Source: B1 sp964355075 (GTDB taxonomy: Bacteria; Bacteroidota; Bacteroidia; UKL13-3). Taken from it: a stretch of DNA of 64,000 nucleotides. The translations under genes were made by a program, and so were the position numbers. Of this stretch, positions 1-9,438 are shown piece after piece; the stretch's first letter is position 1; the number at the start of each line of letters is the position of its first letter. The stretch spans positions 115,680-179,679 of the forward strand of contig CAYHCF010000003.1 in the NCBI GenBank assembly GCA_964355075.1. The letters are read 5' to 3'. The notes beneath the pieces were generated by a model, which saw nothing but the letters and a program-made list of their open reading frames with translations, made no database searches and was not told the origin of the DNA.

Positions 1-1
1 G

Positions 2-1468
2 ATAGACGATGAATTGATCATTGACGCGCAACAAGGCAAAGATTTAATCACAACCATTGATATCAATTTGCAGGATGTTGCAGAGCATGCCTTACTCAAT
101 ACACTCATCGAAAATGATGCAGATTATGGAACTGCCATATTAATGGAAGTTGCAACAGGTGAAATAAAATCTATCGCAAATCTTACGCGTGAGTCTGAAG
201 GCATCTATAGTGAGAAATATAATTATGCAGTTGGTGAAAGTATAGAACCGGGTTCAACATTTAAGCTGGTTTCCATGTTGGCATTATTGGAGGATGGTTT
301 TGTAAAACCAACAGATGAAGTTGATGCTGAAAATGGAATCAAGCGATTCTGCAAAGAAACCATGAATGATTCTCACAGTGGAACCGGTGTAATAACCATG
401 CAGGAGGCATTTGAACATTCGTCAAATGTTGCAATGGCCAAACAGGTGGCGCGGTTTTATGCCAAAAGACCCGACATGATGTATGAACATTACAAGGCAT
501 TAGGATTAACCGAGAAACTAAATCTTCAAATTTATGGAGTTGGAATTCCGGTAGTGAAAAGTCCTAAAAGCAAATCATGGTCATGCACCAGCTTACCCTG
601 GATGGCTATAGGTTACGAGCTAATGTTAACTCCTTTGCAAATGCTTACGATTTATAATGCTATTGCCAATAACGGAAAATTGATGAAGCCAATTTTGGTT
701 AAAAGAATTGAACAGGATGGTAAGGCGCTAAAGGTGTTTGATCCAAAAATAATGAACCCGGCTATCTGCAAACCTGAGGTTGTAAAATATCTTAGAAGTA
801 TGATGGAAGGGGTTGTGTTGAGAGGCACTGCACACGAGTTAAAAAGCGATTTCTATTCGTATGCAGGTAAAACCGGAACGGCATTGATCGCTTACAATAA
901 AAAAGGGTACCTTACGGAAGGTAAAAGTTATCGTGCCTCATTTTGCGGTTATTTTCCTGCCGAAAATCCTAAGTATTCCTGCTTTGTTTTAATCAGTCGC
1001 CCGCGTAAGGAAAACTATTATGCGGCCGCCGTTGCATTACCGGTGTTTAAGGAAATTGCCGATAAAGTATATGCCAATGCATTAAACCTGCACCTTGAAT
1101 TAAAGTTCACGAATCCCAATTTCAGTGAAGATTTACCCTTGATAAAAAGTGCACAAAAAAGTGATATCAAAATGGTATTGGATCAGGTGAAACTTTCTTC
1201 TCACTACCACATTGATTCCATTGCGGAGGGTGAAACAGATTGGGTAAACGGCGGAGTTCAAGATAAATCAATCGCACTGGAACCGGTAAACCTGGAAACT
1301 GGGAGAATGCCTGATTTAAGAGGCATGGGCGCACGCGATGTGGTATATTTTCTTGAAAGAAAGGGAATCAAAGTGGAGATTAATGGATATGGAAAAGTCA
1401 AAAAGCAATCGGTAAATCCGGGTGAACCCATTCGAAAAGTAAATTATATAAAACTTCAATTGGGATAA
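2..1468 (+). CDS. ftsI: Peptidoglycan transpeptidase FtsI (PBP3), 5' end missing
   Basis: Division-specific penicillin-binding protein that cross-links septal peptidoglycan in the periplasm. The reading frame is open from base 2, so the start, membrane anchor and N-terminal domain lie outside the window. The visible part holds the transpeptidase domain: the SxxK motif as GSTFK (nucleophile Ser about 81 codons after base 14), an SSN motif in EHSSNVAM, and KTGT in YAGKTGTAL near codon 286. The last 55 or so residues look like a PASTA repeat (from GRMPDLRGM to KLQLG), common in Bacteroidota FtsI. The gene sits directly before murE with 3 bp between them, as expected in a dcw cluster. Family assignment is firm; choosing FtsI over other class B PBPs rests on the neighbourhood. 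Confidence 0.95.
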   Translation: MDDELIIDAQQGKDLITTIDINLQDVAEHALLNTLIENDADYGTAILMEVATGEIKSIANLTRESEGIYSEKYNYAVGESIEPGSTFKLVSMLALLEDGFVKPTDEVDAENGIKRFCKETMNDSHSGTGVITMQEAFEHSSNVAMAKQVARFYAKRPDMMYEHYKALGLTEKLNLQIYGVGIPVVKSPKSKSWSCTSLPWMAIGYELMLTPLQMLTIYNAIANNGKLMKPILVKRIEQDGKALKVFDPKIMNPAICKPEVVKYLRSMMEGVVLRGTAHELKSDFYSYAGKTGTALIAYNKKGYLTEGKSYRASFCGYFPAENPKYSCFVLISRPRKENYYAAAVALPVFKEIADKVYANALNLHLELKFTNPNFSEDLPLIKSAQKSDIKMVLDQVKLSSHYHIDSIAEGETDWVNGGVQDKSIALEPVNLETGRMPDLRGMGARDVVYFLERKGIKVEINGYGKVKKQSVNPGEPIRKVNYIKLQLG

Positions 1469-1471
1469 AAA

Positions 1472-2935
1472 GTGAAACAATTAGCACAACTGATATCAGG
1501 TATCACCTATACGAAAGTTTTGGGTTCGTTGAATCAACCTGTTGCGTCAATGAGTTTTGATTCACGTGAGGTGAGTTCACAAATTTTATTTTTTGCAGTT
1601 AAAGGAACTCAGGTCGACGGACACGATTTTATTGAGCAGGTAATTTTAAATGGTTGTACCGCCGTGGTTCTTGAGCATTTACCATTGAACCTTTCTGAAA
1701 AGGTGTGCTATATTCAGGTTTCTGATTCTACGGAAACAATGGGATTAATGGCATCAAAGTTTTTTGATGAACCGGGTAAGGAGTTGAAAATAGTAGCGAT
1801 AACAGGTACCAATGGCAAAACCACTGTAGCTACTTTGTTGTTTAATTTATTTCGTTCATTTGGTCATCATGCTGGTTTATTATCTACGGTTCAGAATCAG
1901 ATTGATGAAGAAATAATTCCGGCAACGCATACCACTCCCGATTCAATCAGCATAAATAAAATGCTAAGACTCATGGTGGATAGCGGATGCGAGTATTGTT
2001 TTATGGAGGCAAGCTCACACGCCATTACACAGAACCGTATTAAAGGATTGCGTTTTTCGGGTATCATTTTTACCAATATTACACATGATCATCTGGATTA
2101 TCATGTAACATTTGAAAACTATATAAAAGCCAAAAAGAAATTATTTGACGAAGTAAACAGCGATGCCTTTGCCTTAACAAATAAAGACGATCGCAATGGA
2201 ATGGTGATGCTGCAAAATACCCATGCAGGACGATATACCTACAGTATGCAAAACATGGCTGATTTTAAAGCACGTATGATTGAATGTGATTTTAATGGAA
2301 TGCTGTTGAATATAGATGGGGAAGAAGCGTGGTTTAAATTAATTGGACGTTTTAATGCATATAATTTATTAGCCGTATATGGTGCCGCTTACTTATTGGG
2401 TAAAACCAGACATGAAATCATTATCAAGTTGAGCAGTTTAGGCTCCGTGAAGGGACGTTTTGAATCCTTGTATTCGAAAAGAGGAATTGTTGGAATTATT
2501 GATTATGCACATACTCCCGATGCTTTACAAAATGTATTAAAAACAATTAATGAAGTAAGAACGGGTAACGAACAATTGATCAGTATTGTGGGTTGCGGTG
2601 GCAATAGAGACTCAGCCAAACGACCTGTAATGGCAGAAGTTGCAGCAAATAACAGTAGCAAAGTAATTTTTACCTCCGATAACCCAAGACTGGAAGATCC
2701 AGAAATAATTTTGGATGAAATGATGAGTGGTGTTCCTGCTTTGCATTTCAAAAAAACACTGAGAATTACGGATAGAAAGGAGGCCATAAAAACCGCAGTT
2801 AGTATGGCCGGTGCAGGAGATATCATTTTAATTGCCGGAAAGGGTCATGAAAATTATCAGGATATCAATAGAGTTAAACATCATTTTGATGATAAGGAAG
2901 TGTTGTCTGAAATGTTCGAATTATTTAATGATTAA
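1472..2935 (+). CDS. murE: UDP-MurNAc-tripeptide synthetase MurE, meso-DAP type
   Basis: Cytoplasmic ATP-dependent ligase that adds the third residue to UDP-MurNAc-L-Ala-D-Glu. Starts at a GTG 3 bp after the ftsI stop, so translation is probably coupled. The ATP loop TGTNGKTT is at residues 111-118, followed by the THTTPDS region. The DNPR motif at residues 403-406 is the family signature for meso-diaminopimelate as substrate; Lys-adding enzymes differ there. Length of 487 is normal. The C-terminal ligase domain is intact (KGHENYQ near the end). The product feeds MurF, which is not in this window. Confidence 0.96.
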   Translation: MKQLAQLISGITYTKVLGSLNQPVASMSFDSREVSSQILFFAVKGTQVDGHDFIEQVILNGCTAVVLEHLPLNLSEKVCYIQVSDSTETMGLMASKFFDEPGKELKIVAITGTNGKTTVATLLFNLFRSFGHHAGLLSTVQNQIDEEIIPATHTTPDSISINKMLRLMVDSGCEYCFMEASSHAITQNRIKGLRFSGIIFTNITHDHLDYHVTFENYIKAKKKLFDEVNSDAFALTNKDDRNGMVMLQNTHAGRYTYSMQNMADFKARMIECDFNGMLLNIDGEEAWFKLIGRFNAYNLLAVYGAAYLLGKTRHEIIIKLSSLGSVKGRFESLYSKRGIVGIIDYAHTPDALQNVLKTINEVRTGNEQLISIVGCGGNRDSAKRPVMAEVAANNSSKVIFTSDNPRLEDPEIILDEMMSGVPALHFKKTLRITDRKEAIKTAVSMAGAGDIILIAGKGHENYQDINRVKHHFDDKEVLSEMFELFND

Positions 2936-2976
2936 TGATAGAATTAAATCAAGCTTAGAAAAAAATAAACCTTATT

Positions 2977-4233
2977 ATGTTATATTATTTATTCGAGTAC
3001 TTCGATCATTTCTTTAACTTTCCGGGTGCAGGGATGTTTCAGTACATCTCTTTCAGGGCCGCCCTGGCAGTTATTGTTTCTCTTACCATTTCTATGGTTT
3101 ATGGGAAAACGCTGATTGCCAAATTAAGAAATCTGCAGGTAAGTGATGAAATAAGAAACCTGGGACTTGAGGGAGAAGAACAAAAAAAGGGGACTCCTAC
3201 CATGGGTGGCTTAATTATACTGGCTGCAATTTTGATACCCACTTTTTTATTTGCCCGCATAAACAATGTTTATATATTATTAATGATTGTATCCACAATC
3301 TGGCTTGGCCTGGTTGGTTTCATGGATGATTATATTAAAGTATTCAAAAAAAACAAGGAAGGCTTAGCCGGCAGATTTAAAATATTAGGGCAGGTTGGTT
3401 TGGGTGTAATTGTTGCCACAACTTTATATTTTAACCAATTTGTTAAAACAAAAGAATTCTTTAAACCGGATGAAGTGAATGAAGCATTTATAAAAGAAAA
3501 TAATTTACTGCCCCAGATATTAAATAATCAATTGTATTTTGTAAGGGAATTAAAAGCGACAACCACAACCGTTCCGTTTTTTAAAGAGAGTGAATTAGAT
3601 TATGCTGATTTACTTGCCTTCGTGGGTGACAGCTATAAAAATTATAATTATCTGATTTTTTTACTGGTAGTCATTTTCATCATCACTGCGGTATCCAATG
3701 GTGCAAATATTACAGATGGAATTGACGGATTAACGGCGGGAACTTCTGCCATTATTGTGTTTGTGTTGGCGCTATTCGCTTATGTAAGCGGCAACGTGGT
3801 ATATTCAAAATATCTCAATATTATGTATATCCCCAATCTGGGTGAGATGGTAATTTTTGGGGCTGCCTTAATTGGAGCCTGCGTAGGTTTTCTCTGGTAT
3901 AATTCTTACCCGGCACAGGTTTTCATGGGCGATACGGGAAGTCTGGCTCTGGGTGGCATTATCGCAACTTTTTCAATCATGGTTCGTAAAGAATTACTCA
4001 TCCCCATTTTATGCGGAATATTCTTAGTAGAAAACCTGTCAGTGATGATACAGGTTTCTTATTTCAAATATACCAAAAGAAAATACGGTGAAGGGAGAAG
4101 GGTCTTTTTAATGTCGCCATTGCATCATCATTTTCAAAAGAAAGGTTTTCATGAATCAAAAATTGTTACCCGTTTCTGGATTATTGGAATCATGCTGGCC
4201 ATTGTAACCATCATCACATTAAAAGTCAGATAA
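2977..4233 (+). CDS. mraY: Phospho-MurNAc-pentapeptide transferase MraY
   Basis: Polytopic inner-membrane enzyme that moves phospho-MurNAc-pentapeptide onto undecaprenyl phosphate, making lipid I. Motifs seen: FMDDYIK (Asp pair for Mg and lipid phosphate), NGANITDGIDGLTAG, FMGDTGSLALGG, and the C-terminal MSPLHHHFQKKG histidine loop. About ten hydrophobic segments are visible. At 418 residues it is longer than Proteobacterial MraY because of an extra segment of about 60 residues after the fourth helix, rich in charged residues; such an insert is common in Bacteroidota. The ATG at 2977 gives the usual N-terminus running into the first helix. Confidence 0.96.
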   Translation: MLYYLFEYFDHFFNFPGAGMFQYISFRAALAVIVSLTISMVYGKTLIAKLRNLQVSDEIRNLGLEGEEQKKGTPTMGGLIILAAILIPTFLFARINNVYILLMIVSTIWLGLVGFMDDYIKVFKKNKEGLAGRFKILGQVGLGVIVATTLYFNQFVKTKEFFKPDEVNEAFIKENNLLPQILNNQLYFVRELKATTTTVPFFKESELDYADLLAFVGDSYKNYNYLIFLLVVIFIITAVSNGANITDGIDGLTAGTSAIIVFVLALFAYVSGNVVYSKYLNIMYIPNLGEMVIFGAALIGACVGFLWYNSYPAQVFMGDTGSLALGGIIATFSIMVRKELLIPILCGIFLVENLSVMIQVSYFKYTKRKYGEGRRVFLMSPLHHHFQKKGFHESKIVTRFWIIGIMLAIVTIITLKVR

Positions 4234-4249
4234 ATAGTATTCACCATCT

Positions 4250-5596
4250 ATGAATAAACGAATTGTAATTTTAGGTAGTGGGGAGAGCGGAACCGGAGCA
4301 GCCATTTTAGCCAGAAAAAAGGGCTTTGATGTATTTGTATCTGATAAAGGTTCTATTCCTGAGAATTATAAAGCGGAGCTCGAGCAGCATGGAATCGCTT
4401 ATGAGGAAAATCAACATACTTCGGAATTGATTCTGAATGCAGATGAAATAATCAAAAGTCCGGGTATTCCTGAAAAAAACCCACTGATTCAACAATTGCG
4501 TTCAAAACAAATAGCGATCATAAGTGAAATAGAATTTGCAGGAAGATATACCAACGCCTATAAAATTTGTATAACCGGTACCAATGGTAAAACTACCACT
4601 ACCTCACTGGTCTATCATTTACTTAAAAAGGCAGGACTTAATGTTGCAGTGGGCGGCAATATAGGTGTGAGTATGGCGAGGTTGGTGGCAAACGGAAACT
4701 ATGATTATTATGTGTTGGAACTGAGCAGTTTTCAATTGGATAATATGTATGATTTTAAAGCGGATATAGCAGTATTATGCAATATTACGCCCGACCATTT
4801 AGACAGATACAATTACGAGTTGCAGAATTATGTGGATGCTAAATTCAGGATCATTCAAAATCAGACCAGCGATTCAATTTTCATTTACTGCGCCGATGAT
4901 GAATTAACCATACAGAACCTTTCAAAGTATCAGATACCGGCTAAACAGTTCCCCTTTTCATTTCATAAAAAAATGGTACCCGGAGCCTATATATCCGACG
5001 AACAAATTCATGTCAACATTCATCAGGACCAATCAAATCAATTTACCATGTATACAGCAGAACTAGCCCTAAGGGGCAGGCATAATGCCTACAATTCAAT
5101 GGCAGCAGCCATTATCGCAAATTCTCTTGCCATTCGCAAGGATGTGATTCGCGAAAGCTTAACTGATTTCCAGAATGTGGAGCACCGACTTGAGAATGTG
5201 GCAACTATCGGTGGAGTGGATTATATCAACGACTCAAAGGCAACTAATGTCAATTCGGCATGGTATGCTTTGGAGTGTATGGTGAAACCAGCCATTTGGA
5301 TTGTTGGAGGTATAGACAAAGGAAATGACTATGCCCAATTACGTGAACTTGTGCAGGAAAAGGTGCGTATCATTGTTTGCTTAGGCTCTGATAATTCAAA
5401 AATTCATGAAGCATTCTCAAAAGATGTTGACATGATCCTAAATACCTCAAGTGCTCAGGAAGCTGTGCATGTAGCCTCAAAAATGGCTAAAGCGGGAGAA
5501 GTTGTTTTACTTTCACCGGCCTGTGCTTCATTTGACTTGTTTAAAAATTATGAAGACAGAGGTCGCCAGTTTAAAACAGCAGTAAAATCCATTTAA
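4250..5596 (+). CDS. murD: UDP-MurNAc-L-Ala:D-Glu ligase MurD
   Basis: Cytoplasmic Mur ligase adding D-glutamate to UDP-MurNAc-L-alanine. The N-terminal Rossmann-like UDP-binding part has GSGESGTGAA. The ATP loop TGTNGKTT lies at about residues 109-116, followed by ITPDHLDRY and the family motifs HRLE and DSKATN. Length of 448 is normal. It follows mraY by 16 bp. It is separated from ftsW by 132 bp of palindromic repeats, the only sizeable break in the cluster before ftsA. Confidence 0.96.
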   Translation: MNKRIVILGSGESGTGAAILARKKGFDVFVSDKGSIPENYKAELEQHGIAYEENQHTSELILNADEIIKSPGIPEKNPLIQQLRSKQIAIISEIEFAGRYTNAYKICITGTNGKTTTTSLVYHLLKKAGLNVAVGGNIGVSMARLVANGNYDYYVLELSSFQLDNMYDFKADIAVLCNITPDHLDRYNYELQNYVDAKFRIIQNQTSDSIFIYCADDELTIQNLSKYQIPAKQFPFSFHKKMVPGAYISDEQIHVNIHQDQSNQFTMYTAELALRGRHNAYNSMAAAIIANSLAIRKDVIRESLTDFQNVEHRLENVATIGGVDYINDSKATNVNSAWYALECMVKPAIWIVGGIDKGNDYAQLRELVQEKVRIIVCLGSDNSKIHEAFSKDVDMILNTSSAQEAVHVASKMAKAGEVVLLSPACASFDLFKNYEDRGRQFKTAVKSI

Positions 5597-5613
5597 CATG
5601 TCTCCTCTCCCTA

Positions 5614-5719
5614 TCATCCTGAGCTTAGCTTGCCCTGAGTTTGTCGAAGGGAAGGGTCCCTGTCATCCTGAGCTTGTCGAAGTGTACCATTTCCCTGTCA
5701 TCCTGAGCTTGTCGAAGGG
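5614..5719. repeat. Three copies of a GAGCTTGTCGAAGG-type intergenic repeat
   Basis: Three head-to-tail copies of the interspersed repeat TCATCCTGAGCTTGTCGAAG: a variant at about 5614-5650 with an internal duplication (GAGCTTAGCTTGCCCTGAGT), then 5661-5682 and 5696-5719. They fill almost all of the murD-ftsW gap and stop just before the ftsW start. Related copies occur at 23354-23424, 43922-43978 and 63414-63565. Confidence 0.9.
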
Positions 5720-5728
5720 TCTAGCTAA

Positions 5729-6904
5729 TTGATAACCTGGCAACATATAAAACCCAAAGGTGACCCCGTAATGTGGTTTGTCATTATCGCTTTATCGGTA
5801 TGGGGTTTGTTTGCCGTTTATAGTTCAACGGGAGCCTTAGCTTATCAAAAACAAGGAGGACGGCCTGAGTTTTATTTATTTCAGCAATTCTTTTTTCTGT
5901 TGGGAGGATTTATTATTATGCTGTTTACACATAGTATTCACTATAAATATTTTCTCAGAATTGCAAAACTGGCATTGTATGTTTCTTATTTTCTTTTGAT
6001 TCTGACTTTTATTTTTGGTTCGAATATTAACGATGCCCAACGTTGGTTAAAAATTCCAATTATTGGTTTAACCTTTCAGACATCGGATATTGCAAAGGTG
6101 GCTTTGATCATGTACGTTGCCAGAGAACTGGCATTGAGGCAGGGAGATATCAAGGATTTTAAGAAAGGATTTTTACCCATACTGATACATGTTTTTTTAA
6201 CCTGTGCTTTAATTGCTCCGGCAAATCTATCTACGGCATCCGTACTTTTCAGCACCTGTATTGTTATCATGTTTATGGGTCGTGTCAGTATAAAACATAT
6301 CTTTTATCTGGCAGTCCCTTTATTATCTGTTTTTGCAATTGCCATTGTCCTCGTATTAAATACGCCTGACCGACAGCTGGAAAAATTTGGTCGGGGACTG
6401 ACCTGGAAACATCGCATCGAGAATTTCAGAACGCCTTCAAATAATTCTGATGTTACTTACCAGAATGATCATGCAAAAATAGCGATAGCCACAGGTGGTT
6501 GGAAAGGAAAAGGTCCGGGTGGAAGTACCGAAAGGAATTATCTTCCACAAGCTTTTTCAGATTTTATTTTTGCGATAATAGCCGAAGAATATGGATTTAT
6601 CGGGGCAAGTATCATGCTCTTGTTATACATGATTTTTATGTACCGTGCCTTCCGGATAATCTACCGGAGTCCTCAGGCTTTTGGCGCGTTACTGGCAGTA
6701 GGTTTGTCATTCGCCCTGGTAATGCAGGCATTGATAAATATGGCCATTGCGGTTAACCTGGTACCCAATACCGGATTAACTTTACCATTGGTAAGCAAAG
6801 GAGGCACCTCCATTATTATTACGAGTTTTGCTTTCGGGGCTATTATGAGTGTAAGCCGGTATGTGGAGCAGTCTGAACCGAACCAGGCAGAGGTCAACCC
6901 ATAA
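5729..6904 (+). CDS. ftsW: Lipid II polymerase FtsW
   Basis: SEDS-family membrane glycosyltransferase that polymerises septal glycan with FtsI. About ten membrane helices; motifs LFAVYSSTGA near the N-terminus, TFQTSDIAKVA, GKGPGGSTERNYLPQAFSDFIF and LPLVSKGGTS. 391 residues, normal. Start is uncertain: an in-frame stop at 5726-5728 leaves only a TTG at 5729 or an ATG at 5771. The ATG has AAAGGTGA 7 bp upstream but would remove the short cytoplasmic lead (ITWQHIKPKGDP) that family members have before helix 1. The repeat block ends right at this point, so the original start region may have been altered. Function is firm, the N-terminus is not. Confidence 0.95.
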   Translation: MITWQHIKPKGDPVMWFVIIALSVWGLFAVYSSTGALAYQKQGGRPEFYLFQQFFFLLGGFIIMLFTHSIHYKYFLRIAKLALYVSYFLLILTFIFGSNINDAQRWLKIPIIGLTFQTSDIAKVALIMYVARELALRQGDIKDFKKGFLPILIHVFLTCALIAPANLSTASVLFSTCIVIMFMGRVSIKHIFYLAVPLLSVFAIAIVLVLNTPDRQLEKFGRGLTWKHRIENFRTPSNNSDVTYQNDHAKIAIATGGWKGKGPGGSTERNYLPQAFSDFIFAIIAEEYGFIGASIMLLLYMIFMYRAFRIIYRSPQAFGALLAVGLSFALVMQALINMAIAVNLVPNTGLTLPLVSKGGTSIIITSFAFGAIMSVSRYVEQSEPNQAEVNP

Positions 6905-6941
6905 ATGCGCCATAATACTAGTAGATAGATTAAGAATAGAA

Positions 6942-8045
6942 ATGATCAAAAAACTAAAAATAATTATAAGTGGCGGGGGAACAGGAGGACATATATACCC
7001 GGCAATTGCGGTAGCTCAAACGCTGCAAAAAAGGCTGAACCATGAGGTAGAAATTTTATTTGTGGGCGCAGCGGATCGTATGGAAATGGAAAAGGTTCCG
7101 AAGGCAGGTTTTCAAATTATTGGTTTATGGATTAGCGGATTTCAGCGCAGTTTTAGTGCAAAAAACCTGCTTTTTCCGGTTAAAGTTATCAGTAGTATTT
7201 TCAAGTCCTTGAATATCATCAAAACTTTCAACCCCGATTTGGCGATTGGTTTTGGAGGCTATGCAAGCGGGGCATTGCTTTACTCGGCAACTTTAAAAAA
7301 CATACCGACCCTTATCCATGAGCAAAATTCATATGCAGGGATAACGAATAAAATATTAAAGAACAAAGTGGATAAAATTTGTGTAGCCTACGACCATATG
7401 GAGCGTTTTTTCCCGATATCCAAAATAATCAAAACAGGCAATCCGGTTCGGTCGGATATTTGTGAAGCAACAGCCAAAAGACAGGAAGGTATTTCCTTCT
7501 TTAAATTAAATCCTAAAAAAAGCACTTTGCTTATAATAGGTGGAAGTTTAGGAGCAAGAACTATTAATAAGAGTATTGAAGCAGGATTAGAGATATTATT
7601 GGAAGCGTCAATCAATGTTATTTGGCAAACCGGCAAGAATTTTTCAAGCAGTAAAGCATTAGCTATAATGGCGAAAAATGATTTGATTATGGAACAATTT
7701 ATTTATCGCATGGATCTGGCCTATGCAGCTTCAGATATTGTAATTTCAAGAGCGGGAGCCTTATCAATAGCAGAACTTGCAATTGTAGGGAAGCCGGTCA
7801 TATTAGTGCCTTCACCAAATGTTTCTGAAGACCATCAAACAAAAAATGCAAAAGCGCTGGTTGATCAGCATGCAGCTATTCTGGTGAGTGATCAGGAAGC
7901 GATGAAGTCATTGATTAGCGAAACCCTTCAGCTATTAAACAATTGGGGAAAGCAAGAGGAACTTTCACAAAATATTAGAAAATTGGCCATTCCCAATGCG
8001 GCTGAATTGATTGTTGATGAAGTTTTAAAATTGATAGAAACATAA
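6942..8045 (+). CDS. murG: Lipid II synthase MurG
   Basis: Membrane-associated GT28 glycosyltransferase adding GlcNAc to lipid I. With the ATG at 6942 the protein is 367 residues and begins MIKKLKIIISGGGTGGH, placing the first G-loop (GGGTGGH) at residues 11-17 as in the family. An open frame extends upstream to 6861 but overlaps ftsW and adds 27 unrelated residues, so the downstream start is chosen. The second motif is visible as IIGGSLGARTIN, and the UDP-GlcNAc site as SRAGALSIAELA. Confidence 0.95.
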   Translation: MIKKLKIIISGGGTGGHIYPAIAVAQTLQKRLNHEVEILFVGAADRMEMEKVPKAGFQIIGLWISGFQRSFSAKNLLFPVKVISSIFKSLNIIKTFNPDLAIGFGGYASGALLYSATLKNIPTLIHEQNSYAGITNKILKNKVDKICVAYDHMERFFPISKIIKTGNPVRSDICEATAKRQEGISFFKLNPKKSTLLIIGGSLGARTINKSIEAGLEILLEASINVIWQTGKNFSSSKALAIMAKNDLIMEQFIYRMDLAYAASDIVISRAGALSIAELAIVGKPVILVPSPNVSEDHQTKNAKALVDQHAAILVSDQEAMKSLISETLQLLNNWGKQEELSQNIRKLAIPNAAELIVDEVLKLIET

Positions 8046-8051
8046 AATATC

Positions 8052-9437
8052 ATGGACATTAAAGATATTAAAGTTACCTATTTTCTGGGCATTGGTGGAA
8101 TCGGAATGAGTGCCATTGCCAGATATTTTAAACATTCAGAAATTGAAGTTATCGGATATGACAGAACCAATACCCCCCTTACAAAAACACTCGAGGCGGA
8201 AGGCATGTTCATCCATTATTTTGATGATGTGGCTTTTGTAAAAAGTTTAAATCTGGATCCCCGGCATACATTAGTTATTATTACTCCTGCCATACCAAAA
8301 AATCATCAGGAATGGAACTATTTTAAGAAACATAATTTTACCATACAAAAAAGATCAGAGGTTTTAGGTACATTGAGTAAGGCCTGCAAAACCATTGGGG
8401 TTGCAGGCACCCATGGAAAAACAACAACCTCAACAATAATAGCACACGTTTTAACGCAAAGTCAGATAGGTTGTAATGCATTTCTTGGAGGAATATCCTC
8501 AAATTATCAAACTAATTTATTGTTACACCAAGCGGCAAACAGTTTGCCTTCTGCAGAACAATTTACAGTGGTTGAAGCCGATGAGTTTGATCGTTCATTC
8601 TTGACTTTACATCCTTTTATTTCAATTATTACGTCAACCGATGCAGATCATCTCGACATCTACGGAGCGCATGGGGCCATGCAGCAATCATTTTTAGATT
8701 ATGCCAACAGGTTAGTGAAGGGAGGAACGCTTTTTATTAAATATGGTTTAGAAATTGAAAAGAAACTATCGGTTCATCACTTTACCTATGGCTTTGATCC
8801 CAAAGCGGATATTTATGCCGACTCAATTAAAATAAATGAAGCGGAACATATATTTGACTTACATATAGCAGGAAAGCATATTAAGGAGTTAAGTCTGGGT
8901 ATTCCAGGGTTGCACAATGTTGAGAATGCCATTGCTGCCTCTGCAGCCTGTTTATTGGCAGGTGTAACTGAAGACGAATTGAGGCAGGCTCTCCTGTCTT
9001 TTAAAGGAGTAAAACGTCGGTTCGAATACGTTATCAAAACAAATGAGCAAATATTCATTGATGATTATGCACATCATCCGGAAGAAATAAAGGCGATAAT
9101 AAGTTCAGTAAAACAAATGTATCCCAACCATAAGCTGGTAGCTGCATTTCAACCTCACTTATATACCCGGACGAGAGATTTTGCAGATGCATTTGCCGAA
9201 TCTCTGTCAATGGCCGATCAATTGTTTTTGCTGGAGATATATCCTGCCCGCGAACTCCCGATAGAGGGGGTAAATTCACAAATGATTTTAAATAAGATGA
9301 GCTCAAAAGAAAAAATCCTTTGCTCTAAACAAGAGTTGATCGCCTATGTAAAACAACAAAGACCTAAGTTGTTTTTAACACTCGGTGCGGGAGATATTGA
9401 TGCATTGGTTCAACCTATAAAAGAAGCACTGATTTAA
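8052..9437 (+). CDS. murC: UDP-MurNAc:L-Ala ligase MurC
   Basis: First amino-acid-adding Mur ligase, cytoplasmic. N-terminal nucleotide-binding motif LGIGGIGMSAIA; ATP loop GTHGKTT at residues 119-125; EADEFDRSF and DDYAHHPEEI are the usual MurC motifs (His pair near the C-terminal domain). 461 residues, normal length. It follows murG by 6 bp and ends 1 bp before ftsQ, so all three are probably on one transcript. Confidence 0.96.
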   Translation: MDIKDIKVTYFLGIGGIGMSAIARYFKHSEIEVIGYDRTNTPLTKTLEAEGMFIHYFDDVAFVKSLNLDPRHTLVIITPAIPKNHQEWNYFKKHNFTIQKRSEVLGTLSKACKTIGVAGTHGKTTTSTIIAHVLTQSQIGCNAFLGGISSNYQTNLLLHQAANSLPSAEQFTVVEADEFDRSFLTLHPFISIITSTDADHLDIYGAHGAMQQSFLDYANRLVKGGTLFIKYGLEIEKKLSVHHFTYGFDPKADIYADSIKINEAEHIFDLHIAGKHIKELSLGIPGLHNVENAIAASAACLLAGVTEDELRQALLSFKGVKRRFEYVIKTNEQIFIDDYAHHPEEIKAIISSVKQMYPNHKLVAAFQPHLYTRTRDFADAFAESLSMADQLFLLEIYPARELPIEGVNSQMILNKMSSKEKILCSKQELIAYVKQQRPKLFLTLGAGDIDALVQPIKEALI

Positions 9438-9438
9438 A

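Noticed and set aside
2832..3017. 61-codon frame between murE and mraY
   Set aside because: Overlaps both genes in another frame; the spacer is only 41 bp.
6861..6941. Longer N-terminus for MurG
   Set aside because: Would overlap ftsW by 44 bp and add 27 basic residues before the conserved start; the ATG at 6942 fits the family.
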